Shown: positions 15,365 to 22,061 of the stretch, piece by piece
Numbering within the stretch: position 1 is the stretch's first letter
How the letters are laid out: each line of letters opens with the position of its first letter
DNA from: a virus
DNA: 47,593 bases
Virus record (IMG/VR): IMGVR_UViG_3300022836_000012
Coordinates: 1-47,593 of that record
Reading direction: 5' to 3' (one strand)
The notes under the pieces: model-generated
The model's input: the letters and a program-made list of their open reading frames with translations, nothing else
What the model was told of the DNA's origin: nothing
Database searches by the model: none
Made by a program: the position numbers and the translations under genes

Positions 15365-15493
15365 TTACTCTACTGCTTTTTTAACACTCTCTTGGACCAC
15401 ACCAATGCCTTGGTCAACTTTTTCGGCAATAACTGTAAACCCAACACTACTAATAATGATACCTACTACAATACCTGCAACAAAATTAATCAT
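15365..15493 (-). CDS. Small membrane protein, 42 aa
   Basis: The ATG at 15491-15493 follows GGAGG. The product starts MINFVAGIVVGIIISSVGF (one transmembrane segment) and ends with a short amphipathic tail (DQGIGVVQESVKKAVE). Similar single-pass micro-proteins occur in T4-like phages without known role. It overlaps the end of the gene at 15486. Confidence 0.7.
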   Translation of the reverse strand: MINFVAGIVVGIIISSVGFTVIAEKVDQGIGVVQESVKKAVE

Positions 15494-15650
15494 TCTGTGC
15501 CTCCATATCGTAATGTGCCATTACTCCATTCACCATACTAACTGCTTGATCCTCATCGCACTTGAAATACTTCATTACTTTACAAACTGCTTCTTCTAAA
15601 TCTTGGGTTGGTCTCATAAGTACTTCTACCAAGTTTATGTCGTATTCCAT
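15486..15650 (-). CDS. Unknown small acidic protein, 54 aa
   Basis: Starts MEYDINLVEVLMRPTQDLEE and contains KYFKCDEDQAVSMVNGVM, a helix-rich stretch. It is the first gene after copy 4 of the repeated promoter. GAGAGG precedes the ATG. Function unknown. Confidence 0.65.
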   Translation of the reverse strand: MEYDINLVEVLMRPTQDLEEAVCKVMKYFKCDEDQAVSMVNGVMAHYDMEAQND

Positions 15651-15685
15651 ATTGTATGCCTCTCTTGCTAGTTAATATACTTCGT

Positions 15686-15714
15686 ATTATAGACTCTTTT
15701 GACGTAAAGGTCAA
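15686..15714 (-). promoter_or_regulatory. Sigma70-type promoter, repeated module copy 4
   Basis: TTGACC (15709-15714), 17-bp spacer, TATAAT (15686-15691). The leader shares GTATATTAACTAG with the other copies but ends in CAAGAGAGG instead of TAAGGAG. Confidence 0.88.
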
Positions 15715-15722
15715 CCAAAATA

Positions 15723-15884
15723 TTATGCATAGTCTAGAGCGTTATCGTTGTCCTTTTCCCATTTGCGGCCGATCTTTTCTACCAACTCGGTACTGATACC
15801 AAATTCTTCAGCAATTTGCTCAACTGGAACTTCAGCACAATACATGTCAAGTACATCTGTTTCAAGTTCACTAAAATAACCCAT
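15723..15884 (-). CDS. Small HTH-like protein, 53 aa
   Basis: The ATG at 15884 follows ATAGGAGAG. The product MGYFSELETDVLDMYCAEVP is followed by VEQIAEEFGISTELVEKIGR, which reads as a helix-turn-helix (an I-A-E-E-F-G-I-S core as in sigma-4-like repeats). It could be a small DNA-binding regulator. No other domain is present. Confidence 0.6.
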   Translation of the reverse strand: MGYFSELETDVLDMYCAEVPVEQIAEEFGISTELVEKIGRKWEKDNDNALDYA

Positions 15885-15917
15885 GTTTACTCTCCTATTA
15901 AAATTAAACTACAGAAA

Positions 15918-16202
15918 CTAACTAGTAAACCCTTTGGCCATTAACGCTTGAAGAGGTGAAGTAGCTTCTGCGGCTTTGAAGTATTCTTCACACCTAAAGT
16001 TTTCAATTAAGAACTTTTGAAAGCGGCGCCTTTGACCTTTGTTGTTTTTGAACCTAGCAACAAATTTTGGGTATCTCTTACCTTCCCAACTAGGATGTGC
16101 GTTTGGATTTACTTGCATCATCATTTTGCAACCGTTATAGGCACCGGAATAAGTTAGATAGTCACCGTCCCAGTTAAAATCTTCTTTAGCAAATGGTGTC
16201 AT
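15918..16202 (-). CDS. Unknown basic protein, 94 aa
   Basis: Not recognised. The ATG at 16202 is chosen because AAGGAG lies at the end of the upstream gene; the open frame runs to 16259 with an unlikely hydrophobic extension. The middle, KFVARFKNNKGQRRRFQKFL, is strongly basic. It is coupled to the gene at 16204. Confidence 0.6.
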   Translation of the reverse strand: MTPFAKEDFNWDGDYLTYSGAYNGCKMMMQVNPNAHPSWEGKRYPKFVARFKNNKGQRRRFQKFLIENFRCEEYFKAAEATSPLQALMAKGFTS

Positions 16203-16203
16203 A

Positions 16204-16431
16204 TTATGCAAACTCCTTATTATGAAATAACACAACCAGGATATCACGAACTCTTTCACGGTCTACACTATCACCATCGCCCCACATTTCTGGGTAACGA
16301 TTACACTTAACTTTATATAATGCAACCGCATCTGCGACGTCCTCTATGGTAACACCCAAATCGTAAATACCACCGATACCGTAAAACTCGTAGCAGTAAT
16401 TTATAAATGTTTTTTGTTGTGTCTGTGTCAT
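16204..16431 (-). CDS. Unknown small protein, 75 aa
   Basis: Not recognised. Starts MTQTQQKTFINYCYEFYGIG behind AAGGG and is the first gene after copy 5 of the repeated promoter. It has a VTIEDVADAVALYKVK helix that could be part of a small HTH, but this is weak. Confidence 0.6.
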   Translation of the reverse strand: MTQTQQKTFINYCYEFYGIGGIYDLGVTIEDVADAVALYKVKCNRYPEMWGDGDSVDRERVRDILVVLFHNKEFA

Positions 16432-16466
16432 TTGTTAGCCCTTGTTACTAGTTAATATACTTACGT

Positions 16467-16495
16467 ATTATAGACTATTTTGGACAACAGGTCAA
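16467..16495 (-). promoter_or_regulatory. Sigma70-type promoter, repeated module copy 5
   Basis: TTGACC (16490-16495), 17-bp spacer, TATAAT (16467-16472). The leader keeps GTATATTAACTAGTAA and then diverges. Confidence 0.88.
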
Positions 16496-16538
16496 CCGTT
16501 TTTTAATTGGAGTGTAAGTTATTGATTTATAAAGAGTT

Positions 16539-16736
16539 TTATTTGCGGCCGGACTTCATATTGGCGCACCAATGATACATTTTGGCACGTTCGCCTGAAT
16601 ACTTCTTGGCTTTTGCTCGTAAACTAGTGACTGAGCCTTTGCAACTAGCACCAGACTTTTTAACTCTGCCTGGTCTGCTTTTGCCTTTTACTTTACCGTC
16701 AGCAAAGTTTTCTATTACAAATTCACGGGCTCTCAT
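16539..16736 (-). CDS. Small basic protein with capsid-targeting-like N-terminus
   Basis: 65 aa. It starts MRAREFVIE and then becomes very basic (KVKGKSRPGRVKKSG, SLRAKAKKYSGERAKMYHW). The N-terminus resembles the capsid-targeting sequence of T4 internal proteins (M-K-x-x-x-x-F-I-x-E), which is cut off by the prohead protease. A basic protein packed with DNA in the head would fit. The C-terminal half is of a type seen in several marine phages. It overlaps the gene at 16733 by 4 bases. Packaging is an inference. Confidence 0.55.
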   Translation of the reverse strand: MRAREFVIENFADGKVKGKSRPGRVKKSGASCKGSVTSLRAKAKKYSGERAKMYHWCANMKSGRK

Positions 16737-17050
16737 GATCTATCTACTTCTACCTGATTTGTCCATCCAGAGTTTATAACTTCCTCTGTGCCGTCACTGC
16801 GTACCAGTGTTACTGGGCCAGGACCTACATACTGTTGTGTAACCACCCAGTCATTGGCGTTGCGGTCCCTGCCACCACGCATTGGTGTTTCGTCTGAAGT
16901 CATGTAGCCTAATTCAGCTAGTTCACCAAAGCTGTTCATTCGAGCAGACCAACCAGCTGGCTGTACCTTGGGTGCTTGTCCACTGTCTATAGCGGCTTTA
17001 AGTTCTTCTAAACTTAGTTTTTGTGATTCGTACAGCTCGCTTGCTCTCAT
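16733..17050 (-). CDS. Unknown protein, 105 aa, similar N-terminal motif
   Basis: Starts MRASELYESQKLSLEELKAA, sharing the M-R-A-x-E-(F/L) opening with its neighbour at 16539. The remainder (MTSDETPMRGGRDRNANDWV) is a beta-rich domain that I do not recognise. It overlaps both neighbours by 4 bases, so the three genes 17047, 16733 and 16539 are translated as one unit. Confidence 0.6.
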   Translation of the reverse strand: MRASELYESQKLSLEELKAAIDSGQAPKVQPAGWSARMNSFGELAELGYMTSDETPMRGGRDRNANDWVVTQQYVGPGPVTLVRSDGTEEVINSGWTNQVEVDRS

Positions 17051-17433
17051 TCTAACGCTCCTGGCTCTTTGTCTAAGTATAGTTTCATCAAGTATCCAGC
17101 AACTGCGTCTGCTTGCTGTTCTATAGGTGATCCTGGATAACTCTGATCTGGAGACACCTGTCCTTTTTCGTCCTGCTTGTAGTGTGTTAGTTCGTGCGCA
17201 ACACTGCGCATAATATCAGCAAGGTTACGATTACCTGTGTATATCCAAATCATACCGTCCTGCATATCAAAGTGTGCTGTTTTCTTTTGATCACCTGATT
17301 CTTTTGAATCTTGAAACTCTAGACGTGGCATTTTTTTGATCTTTAGTTTATCACAAGTCCATTTTACAAAGTCTCGTAGTTCATCTTCGTGATCGGATAG
17401 TGTACTTTCGTTTATGATATCTTTAATGTGCAT
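17047..17433 (-). CDS. HExxH zinc metalloprotease-like protein
   Basis: 128 aa from the ATG at 17433; the frame is open to 17496 but that start would cross the late box. It contains SVAHELTHYKQ, a gluzincin-type HExxH motif, and a downstream PIEQQADAVAGYL where the glutamate could be the third zinc ligand. The N-terminus, MHIKDIINES, resembles the capsid-targeting motif of the two genes after it. GATAAATA ends exactly 5 bases before the ATG and no Shine-Dalgarno sequence is visible, so the mRNA is probably leaderless. It could be a packaged or maturation protease; the substrate is unknown. Confidence 0.65.
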   Translation of the reverse strand: MHIKDIINESTLSDHEDELRDFVKWTCDKLKIKKMPRLEFQDSKESGDQKKTAHFDMQDGMIWIYTGNRNLADIMRSVAHELTHYKQDEKGQVSPDQSYPGSPIEQQADAVAGYLMKLYLDKEPGALE

Positions 17434-17438
17434 TATGA

Positions 17439-17446
17439 TATTTATC
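17439..17446 (-). promoter_or_regulatory. Late-type promoter box placed for a leaderless mRNA
   Basis: GATAAATA followed by 5 bases and the ATG of the protease gene (17433). With the T4 geometry, +1 is the A of the ATG. Confidence 0.6.
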
Positions 17447-17449
17447 GCT

Positions 17450-17935
17450 TTAGCACTTATTAAAATTCTGATGTTTGTACCAACGTTTTTGACCAAATGT
17501 TCGCTTTAGACACATGCTGTGTTCTGCAAACGTATCTCTCCACGAAAAGAAACTAGGACCATGTGCTAAACTTTCGTGGGTGTACTTGTTATAGTTTGGA
17601 TTTTTTGTTGGACGGTAAACGTCCCATTGCCACTGATGCACCATTTCGTGTGCAAGTACGTTCACAAACCACTGCCTGCAAATCCAGTTCTTATTGAGAT
17701 GTATTGTGCAAAACGTGCCTTTGGACTGTAACTCGTGATACCAAAGACAGTAGGCCCAGGTTTTTTGTGGTTGTCCTAGTGTGATGTCAGGCATTGTTAG
17801 TGCGTTATCAAATATATAGTAGTTGATCAATCTATACGTATATATTGTTTCATCCATACTAGGTCGGTACATTTTCCTTTTTTGGAAAGTAATCTTTGGA
17901 AGCGGACGCTCCATTATTGATCTGAGTATATTCAT
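17450..17935 (-). CDS. SprT-like zinc metalloprotease
   Basis: 161 aa. The motif NVLAHEMVHQWQ, about residues 92-103, and the later LAHGPSFFSWR (H-G-x-x-F) are the two hallmarks of the SprT/Spartan family, proteases that remove DNA-bound proteins. A basic N-terminus (ITFQKRKMYR) and basic C-terminus (KRTFGQKRWYKHQ) could bind DNA. The start at 17935 is served by AGGAG inside the hairpin at 17941-17974, so translation is probably possible only from late transcripts. It lies next to another HExxH protein. Confidence 0.8.
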   Translation of the reverse strand: MNILRSIMERPLPKITFQKRKMYRPSMDETIYTYRLINYYIFDNALTMPDITLGQPQKTWAYCLWYHELQSKGTFCTIHLNKNWICRQWFVNVLAHEMVHQWQWDVYRPTKNPNYNKYTHESLAHGPSFFSWRDTFAEHSMCLKRTFGQKRWYKHQNFNKC

Positions 17936-17940
17936 TGAAA

Positions 17941-17974
17941 ACGCTCCTACAAGTATTTAACATCGTAGGAGCGT
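17941..17974 (-). promoter_or_regulatory. Hairpin sequestering the SprT gene ribosome-binding site, with late box in the loop
   Basis: A perfect 10-bp stem (17941-17950 with 17965-17974) encloses a 14-base loop. The stem's 3' arm contains AGGAG for the gene at 17935 and the loop contains GTTAAATA (17954-17961). Read-through transcripts would fold and hide the ribosome-binding site. A transcript starting six bases after the box (about 17948) would begin AGGAGCG and be free. TTTT follows the stem, so it may also end upstream transcripts. T4 genes e, soc and I-TevI are known to use the same layout. Confidence 0.7.
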
Positions 17975-17992
17975 CCAAATTATTAACTTGAG

Positions 17993-18544
17993 TTACTCTA
18001 GTTCTTCTAACATTGCATCAGCGTTAGCTTCAGCACTTGCTCCTACCTGCGCTCGTTGCTTACGATCCCTAAAACTGTTACCTTCTAGTAGAATCTTAAG
18101 CTCAATGTAGGTCATGTATTTGTCGTTTAGAGCAAACACTTCTTTGTTACCAACAAGTATTCCTGACACATCTACACTGTCGCACACACTCCTGATACTG
18201 GTTCTACTGTTTATTGTAGCATCTCCACCATCAATTGTTCTATAGGTTTTGGACACTTTATCCACGGTACCACCTGCTGTATCACAAATCTTGCCTTTGG
18301 CAATTTCCATTGCAATATCTTCGCTGGCTTGCAGGCTTGTGCTTTCACCTATAGCCATTGCACATGCAATTTCGCTAATCTGCGTACAACCTTTCTTGTA
18401 CCAGTCTGGCTGTGTGTCTAGTACCGCTTCAACGGTATCAGCTCGCCGATCTTTTGCTTCTTCAATTTCTACCATCATAGGGTCTTTTGTTGAAGCACAT
18501 GCACCTAACAACAAAGATAGCCCTAAAGCAATTACTCTAGTCAT
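17993..18544 (-). CDS. Lipoprotein, LPP20-like (tentative)
   Basis: 183 aa. The signal peptide ends in the lipobox LLLGAC (Cys16), so the mature protein is lipid-anchored. It contains DTQPDWYKKG, similar to the P-x-W-Y motif of LPP20-type lipoproteins, and two later cysteines. The C-terminus is Ala/Glu-rich. A curli-type role is suggested only by the presence of other envelope genes in the phage. GAGGAG overlaps the end of the gene at 18548. Confidence 0.6.
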   Translation of the reverse strand: MTRVIALGLSLLLGACASTKDPMMVEIEEAKDRRADTVEAVLDTQPDWYKKGCTQISEIACAMAIGESTSLQASEDIAMEIAKGKICDTAGGTVDKVSKTYRTIDGGDATINSRTSIRSVCDSVDVSGILVGNKEVFALNDKYMTYIELKILLEGNSFRDRKQRAQVGASAEANADAMLEELE

Positions 18545-18547
18545 ATT

Positions 18548-18670
18548 CTACTCCTCAATTGAGATAGTTTCAGTTAAAACTTCTTGTCTTACTTCTTCAC
18601 TGGATACTGTGTAGTAACCAAGTATAAAAAGTAGTCCCAAGGCGATTAAAAATTTTGTTTGTCCTGTCAT
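18548..18670 (-). CDS. Small membrane protein, 40 aa
   Basis: MTGQTKFLIALGLLFILGYY forms one transmembrane segment, followed by an acidic tail (SSEEVRQEVLTETISIEE). The tail's codons GAGGAG serve as ribosome-binding site for the lipoprotein gene. It is the first gene after the promoter at 18680-18708. Confidence 0.65.
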   Translation of the reverse strand: MTGQTKFLIALGLLFILGYYTVSSEEVRQEVLTETISIEE

Positions 18671-18679
18671 GATATACCT

Positions 18680-18708
18680 ACTATACATTAAACTTTATGA
18701 ATTGTCAA
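18680..18708 (-). promoter_or_regulatory. Sigma70-type promoter for 18548 and the lipoprotein gene
   Basis: TTGACA (18703-18708), 17-bp spacer, TATAGT (18680-18685). The -35 box lies within the last codons of the gene at 18695. Confidence 0.85.
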
Positions 18709-19294
18709 TCCTTGCGGCTTCCCATTTCTTCCAAACTGTCCATGCATTACCTGTTGCACAGGCATAACCTTTGTTTTGTATTGCTACACCATCTTTGCGT
18801 ATTACGTTTTCTAAAAATATAGCACAACTCATGTGAGGTGCATCATATGGTGTTATCAATTGTATTTGCCCATTTTTAATAAATCTTGGGTCAATTATTA
18901 AATCACTCAAGTTAACCACTTGTCCAATGTCCACGTACAGTTGGCGTTCTTGTTTGCGAGAGTCACACACCATTTCTGTGTTTTGTAATACATCAACTTC
19001 GTACTCATCTGGTACTGCTGTAAGTACGAACGTTCTAGCCTGATCCCGTGCTATTAAACATGCATGTGTTTTGTTAACGTGGATCCCAGTACGCTCTGCC
19101 TGTGTCCACACACCATTTACTAAAACTTTAAAGGCATAGGTGCATTCGTATACATCATTACCTTGTAGTACTGCTGATTCACGTTCGTCTGCAACAGGCA
19201 AGCCCCCAACACTTAGTACTTCTCGTCTAAAGTAGCAATCAGCATAAACACTTTGAAATGTAAAAATACAAACTAAAAATAAAAGTTTTTTCAT
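18695..19294 (-). CDS. Secreted protein of unknown function, 199 aa
   Basis: The ATG at 19294 (MKKLLFLVCIFTFQSVYA) gives a clean signal peptide with cleavage after VYA; an in-frame start at 19303 is less likely. The mature part has several cysteines (ADCYF, YECTY, HACLI, MVCDS, MSCAI, YACAT), consistent with disulfides in the periplasm. It overlaps the lipoprotein gene at 19291 (ATGA). Function unknown. Confidence 0.7.
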   Translation of the reverse strand: MKKLLFLVCIFTFQSVYADCYFRREVLSVGGLPVADERESAVLQGNDVYECTYAFKVLVNGVWTQAERTGIHVNKTHACLIARDQARTFVLTAVPDEYEVDVLQNTEMVCDSRKQERQLYVDIGQVVNLSDLIIDPRFIKNGQIQLITPYDAPHMSCAIFLENVIRKDGVAIQNKGYACATGNAWTVWKKWEAARIDNS

Positions 19295-19626
19295 TGACAC
19301 CAAGACCTATGCTGACATTCCGCTAGACGTTGCACTGCTGTTCTTTGCCCTTTATCTATCTTGTATCTCTCATCAAGTGTTCCGTCTAACAAACTCATGG
19401 TCCAACCAATAGGACTTCTGATCAATAATTGATTTTTCATGTAGTCTGTTCTCGAAACTCTTTGAGTTTCTAACATAGCTAGTTGATTTTTACTATCACA
19501 ATCAATTTCATAGTATTCAAGTTGGTCTGTTGTTAAACGTGCTTCAGTTTTTGTTATGTTGCTTACTGATTGGCACCCTGTAATAGAAACTAGGATTGCT
19601 GTGAATAAAATCCATTTACGCCGCAT
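19291..19626 (-). CDS. Small lipoprotein, 111 aa
   Basis: The N-terminus MRRKWILFTAILVSITGC ends in a lipobox. The rest is helical and charged with further cysteines (EIDCDSK, AECQHRSWC). It overlaps the upstream lipoprotein gene by 37 bases in another frame, an arrangement also seen for spanin pairs, though no spanin features are evident. Confidence 0.65.
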   Translation of the reverse strand: MRRKWILFTAILVSITGCQSVSNITKTEARLTTDQLEYYEIDCDSKNQLAMLETQRVSRTDYMKNQLLIRSPIGWTMSLLDGTLDERYKIDKGQRTAVQRLAECQHRSWCQ

Positions 19627-19883
19627 AGTCTATCCGATTCTAATAACAGTTCATTTAAACGTGCAACCTTTTCTCTCGACAACGCATCTGCCTCTAGATC
19701 CGATCGCTCAAGTAATATAATGTTTTTTAGGAACAGCTGGCGTTCGACGCCAGCATTGGCGCAATTAGCTTGCCACTTGTCCATATTGGACAGTTTGCTT
19801 GACTTTTCTGTTGCGCAACCTGATGCAGTTAATGAAATAGTAACCACTGCGACTAGTACAATTGCACCAATCCAATCAATCAC
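19590..19883 (-). CDS. Small lipoprotein, 97 aa
   Basis: Starts with GTG at 19883, overlapping the TGA of the 53-aa gene (GTGA). MIDWIGAIVLVAVVTISLTASGC is a signal sequence with lipobox; a helical mature part with two cysteines follows. It overlaps the next lipoprotein gene by 37 bases. Confidence 0.62.
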   Translation of the reverse strand: MIDWIGAIVLVAVVTISLTASGCATEKSSKLSNMDKWQANCANAGVERQLFLKNIILLERSDLEADALSREKVARLNELLLESDRLCGVNGFYSQQS

Positions 19884-20041
19884 GACTTGTGAAATGTAAC
19901 TGTTTGAGAAAACGCAAGGCTGGCTTCTTTTTCAGTACATCGTGCATTGCGCTGTATGTACCGTTTAGCCTGCTGTGAACTAAGTTGCAAAATATATACT
20001 GCTTCGTCTGCGGCTCTGTTTAGTTTAGTCATGTTAGTCAT
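19880..20041 (-). CDS. Unknown small protein, 53 aa
   Basis: MTNMTKLNRAADEAVYILQL is followed by a basic middle (QQAKRYIQRNARC). It is the first gene of the lipoprotein operon behind the promoter at 20069-20097. The Shine-Dalgarno sequence is weak. Not recognised. Confidence 0.55.
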   Translation of the reverse strand: MTNMTKLNRAADEAVYILQLSSQQAKRYIQRNARCTEKEASLAFSQTVTFHKS

Positions 20042-20068
20042 TGTTTAAGGTTTGTTAATAACAGAGTT

Positions 20069-20097
20069 ATAGTAGCATAGAAAAAAGGCTATGTCAA
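20069..20097 (-). promoter_or_regulatory. Sigma70-type promoter for the lipoprotein operon
   Basis: TTGACA (20092-20097), 17-bp spacer, TACTAT (20069-20074). CATAG/CTATG repeats flank the T-run in the spacer. Confidence 0.7.
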
Positions 20098-20215
20098 TTA
20101 AAACATATCCTTTTTGGACAACTAAACGATAATCATGGAGTTTTGGAGATGTTATTTCTTATCTGTTGAGGCTGGTTGTTTTTGTTAATATTTTTATTCA
20201 ACCAATTGAGTAAAA

Positions 20216-20223
20216 AATAAATA
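20216..20223 (+). promoter_or_regulatory. Late-type promoter box (AATAAATA)
   Basis: AATAAATA upstream of the plus-strand pair 20251/20541. +1 would fall near 20229, giving a leader of about 22 bases that contains AAGGAG. Confidence 0.5.
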
Positions 20224-20250
20224 CTTATGAATATATTCAAGGAGAAACAA

Positions 20251-20544
20251 ATGCTTTCAAAGTTATTTAATTGGTTATTTAGTAATAAGAACGAATGGGA
20301 GATGGATAAAGACACAGGTCACGTCATGCTCAAACAAAAGAAATCCAAGTCAGGTGAGCTTGCAGCCTGGCCCTTTCCTGTAGCAGACGATTTTGAAAAA
20401 ACCAAAGAAGCACCCAAGGTTACAAGAAAACCAAAAGCAAAAAAAGCTACAACAGCCACAAAAAAGAAGGCTCCAGCTAAAGCCAAAGCCAAAGCCACGA
20501 CAACAAAAACCAAAAAGACTACTACTAAAAAACCTAGCAAATGA
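20251..20544 (+). CDS. Protein with histone-H1-like lysine/alanine tail, 97 aa
   Basis: The ATG at 20251 is preceded by AAGGAGAAACAA; an earlier in-frame ATG at 20227 has no such site. The N-terminal 45 residues (LFNWLFSNKNEWEMDKDTG) form a small domain. From about residue 60 on the sequence is almost only K, A, T and P (KAKKATTATKKKAPAKAKAK), like bacterial histone-H1-type tails. It probably binds nucleic acid. It overlaps the glycosyltransferase-like gene (ATGA), an odd partner. Confidence 0.65.
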   Translation: MLSKLFNWLFSNKNEWEMDKDTGHVMLKQKKSKSGELAAWPFPVADDFEKTKEAPKVTRKPKAKKATTATKKKAPAKAKAKATTTKTKKTTTKKPSK

Positions 20545-21641
20545 TCACTGAGGATGTTGGAGTGTTCCACGACGGTGGTGGAGTAAGTCAATATCATTTT
20601 AACCAGTTACCTAATGTTAGGTTTAATGAAGAACGGCACTATTACCAAGGTGCCGTTTCTTTTGGCCGTTTCCTGGCCAGCAGACACGAAGTAAAACTTG
20701 CTAGTTTCCATGTTCCGTTCCCGGATCAAAGCGAATGGATGGTTAGACTAAAGCAATGTTATGAACAGGTTGATCATTTGTTTGTGTTCTGTAGTGAATT
20801 ACATCGTGCTACAGCAGAACAACTTACACGCTTAGACAAACCAAAAATTAGCATATATGTGAATGGTATATTTCAGCATAAGTTTGTTCACGCAAAAGTG
20901 TATCCGTGGATGGATTGGTTTAGTCAGCCATTGCATTTCTACAAAGACATAAAACCTGGACTCCTGGAACAAAAACTAGCATCAGGATCCAAAGACAAAA
21001 TGTTTGATGTGCTGTTAGGAGCCCAACGAGATCATAGAGACTTTGCATATTTCTTTATACGTGCAAGTCTTAATGTGGATCTTTACTATACAACATACTA
21101 TCACAGGATTGATCAACCACTATCCCAGTCTGGATTTGATATGAACGAAGATGGTATTGAAACTATCGAAAACGGCACACTTAACCACAGTGTGGATAGG
21201 GTAAAGTATCATGGGCATGAGTTGGGCATAAGTCAAATAATACCAACCAAGATATACAATCAAACCAACTACAGCTTAATTGCAGAAACTAATGCAGAGA
21301 ATGATTTTAGTTTCTACACAGAGAAAGTTACCAAACCACTTATGGCAGGTAGATTATTTGTTGCACTTGCAGGACAATACTACTTAAAGAATCTGAGAAC
21401 GTTTGGTTTTAAAACGTTTGATAGTATCATTGATGAGAGCTACGATACAGAGCCAAACCCAGAGAAGCGTTGGTCCATGGCTATGCAACAATGCGAGTGG
21501 TTGTGCCAGCAGGATCCTGAGGTTATACTTGAACAGGTTAAACCTATTGTTGATCATAATAAGAATCTTATTTTTACGCATGACTGGTATAATGAGGTAA
21601 GCAGGCTACTAGAAAGCGAATTGCTTCCTTATGTAGATTAA
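20541..21641 (+). CDS. Glycosyltransferase-like protein (1)
   Basis: 366 aa. The C-terminal block SFYTEKVTKPLMAGRLFVAL, followed by LRTFGFKTFDSIIDESYD, is the signature shared with the protein at 34664 (TEKIFKPI, GFRTFDQWIDESYD). It resembles the donor-binding half of GT10 fucosyltransferase-like proteins seen in phages and giant viruses. The N-terminal half is not recognised. It would transfer a sugar to a virion or surface glycan. It ends at a bidirectional terminator (21640-21668). Confidence 0.6.
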   Translation: MITEDVGVFHDGGGVSQYHFNQLPNVRFNEERHYYQGAVSFGRFLASRHEVKLASFHVPFPDQSEWMVRLKQCYEQVDHLFVFCSELHRATAEQLTRLDKPKISIYVNGIFQHKFVHAKVYPWMDWFSQPLHFYKDIKPGLLEQKLASGSKDKMFDVLLGAQRDHRDFAYFFIRASLNVDLYYTTYYHRIDQPLSQSGFDMNEDGIETIENGTLNHSVDRVKYHGHELGISQIIPTKIYNQTNYSLIAETNAENDFSFYTEKVTKPLMAGRLFVALAGQYYLKNLRTFGFKTFDSIIDESYDTEPNPEKRWSMAMQQCEWLCQQDPEVILEQVKPIVDHNKNLIFTHDWYNEVSRLLESELLPYVD

Positions 21642-21668
21642 AAAAGGCGATCTTTTAATCGCCTTTTA
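21640..21668. terminator. Bidirectional terminator between convergent genes
   Basis: AAAAAA-GGCGAT-CTTTTA-ATCGCC-TTTT. It has a stem and T-run on both strands and sits between the plus-strand gene ending at 21641 and the minus-strand gene ending at 21674. Confidence 0.9.
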
Positions 21669-21673
21669 GTGTT

Positions 21674-21817
21674 TTATACGAATGTGCTTCTGCTTTGCCA
21701 CTTGCGCATTCTATCTTCTAGATCTGCGTAGTTTTGTGCTTGGCCTAGGTATCTTTCTAGTGCGGCACGGTCCGAATCGTCAAACCAACTTTTGATTGCT
21801 TTAAGTATCTTTACCAT
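21674..21817 (-). CDS. DUF3563-like small protein, 47 aa
   Basis: MVKILKAIKSWFDDSDRAALERY is followed by LGQAQNYADLEDRMRKWQ. The pattern Y-L-x-Q-A-x-x-x-A-D-L-E-x-R-x-R is characteristic of DUF3563 proteins, whose role is unknown. The ATG overlaps the end of the gene at 21811. Confidence 0.7.
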   Translation of the reverse strand: MVKILKAIKSWFDDSDRAALERYLGQAQNYADLEDRMRKWQSRSTFV

Positions 21818-21930
21818 ACGTAGCCACCTAAATGTTTAGACCTTGATAATTTTGCTCTTGCTCTGTACTTCTGTGCTTGTAATAATTTATTGTAAAACTT
21901 TTTGAGTTTTTCTAGTAGACTTTCTATCAT
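21811..21930 (-). CDS. Very small basic protein, 39 aa
   Basis: MIESLLEKLKKFYNKLLQAQ is followed by YRARAKLSRSKHLGGYVW: one amphipathic helix and a basic tail. GGAGG lies 15 bases upstream of the chosen ATG, farther than usual. It is the first gene after the promoter at 22026-22055. Confidence 0.5.
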   Translation of the reverse strand: MIESLLEKLKKFYNKLLQAQKYRARAKLSRSKHLGGYVW

Positions 21931-21967
21931 TCTTCTTGTTTGTAACCTCCTGTGTTGTTAAAAGAAC

Positions 21968-21988
21968 TTGTACATGATCGATGTACAA
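21968..21988. repeat. Inverted repeat in the 21930 gene leader
   Basis: TTGTACAT-GATCG-ATGTACAA is a perfect 8-bp inverted repeat. CATAAATA (21992-21999, minus strand) sits immediately upstream, so this leader may combine a late box with a hairpin. Confidence 0.45.
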
Positions 21989-22025
21989 TGGTATTTATGC
22001 TGTGACGCAACAAATATTATACGTA

Positions 22026-22055
22026 GTTATAGCATATGAGATATGCTCTTGTCAA
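22026..22055 (-). promoter_or_regulatory. Sigma70-type promoter with palindrome between the boxes
   Basis: TTGACA (22050-22055), 18-bp spacer, TATAAC (22026-22031). The spacer contains AGCATAT-CTC-ATATGCT (22031-22047), a perfect 7-bp inverted repeat placed to block RNA polymerase if bound by a repressor. Confidence 0.7.
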
Positions 22056-22061
22056 AAGAAA

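Noticed and set aside
20133-20185. Short plus-strand frame from an ATG near 20137
   Set aside because: It has only 17 codons, no ribosome-binding site and no recognisable sequence, and lies in the promoter gap between divergent operons.
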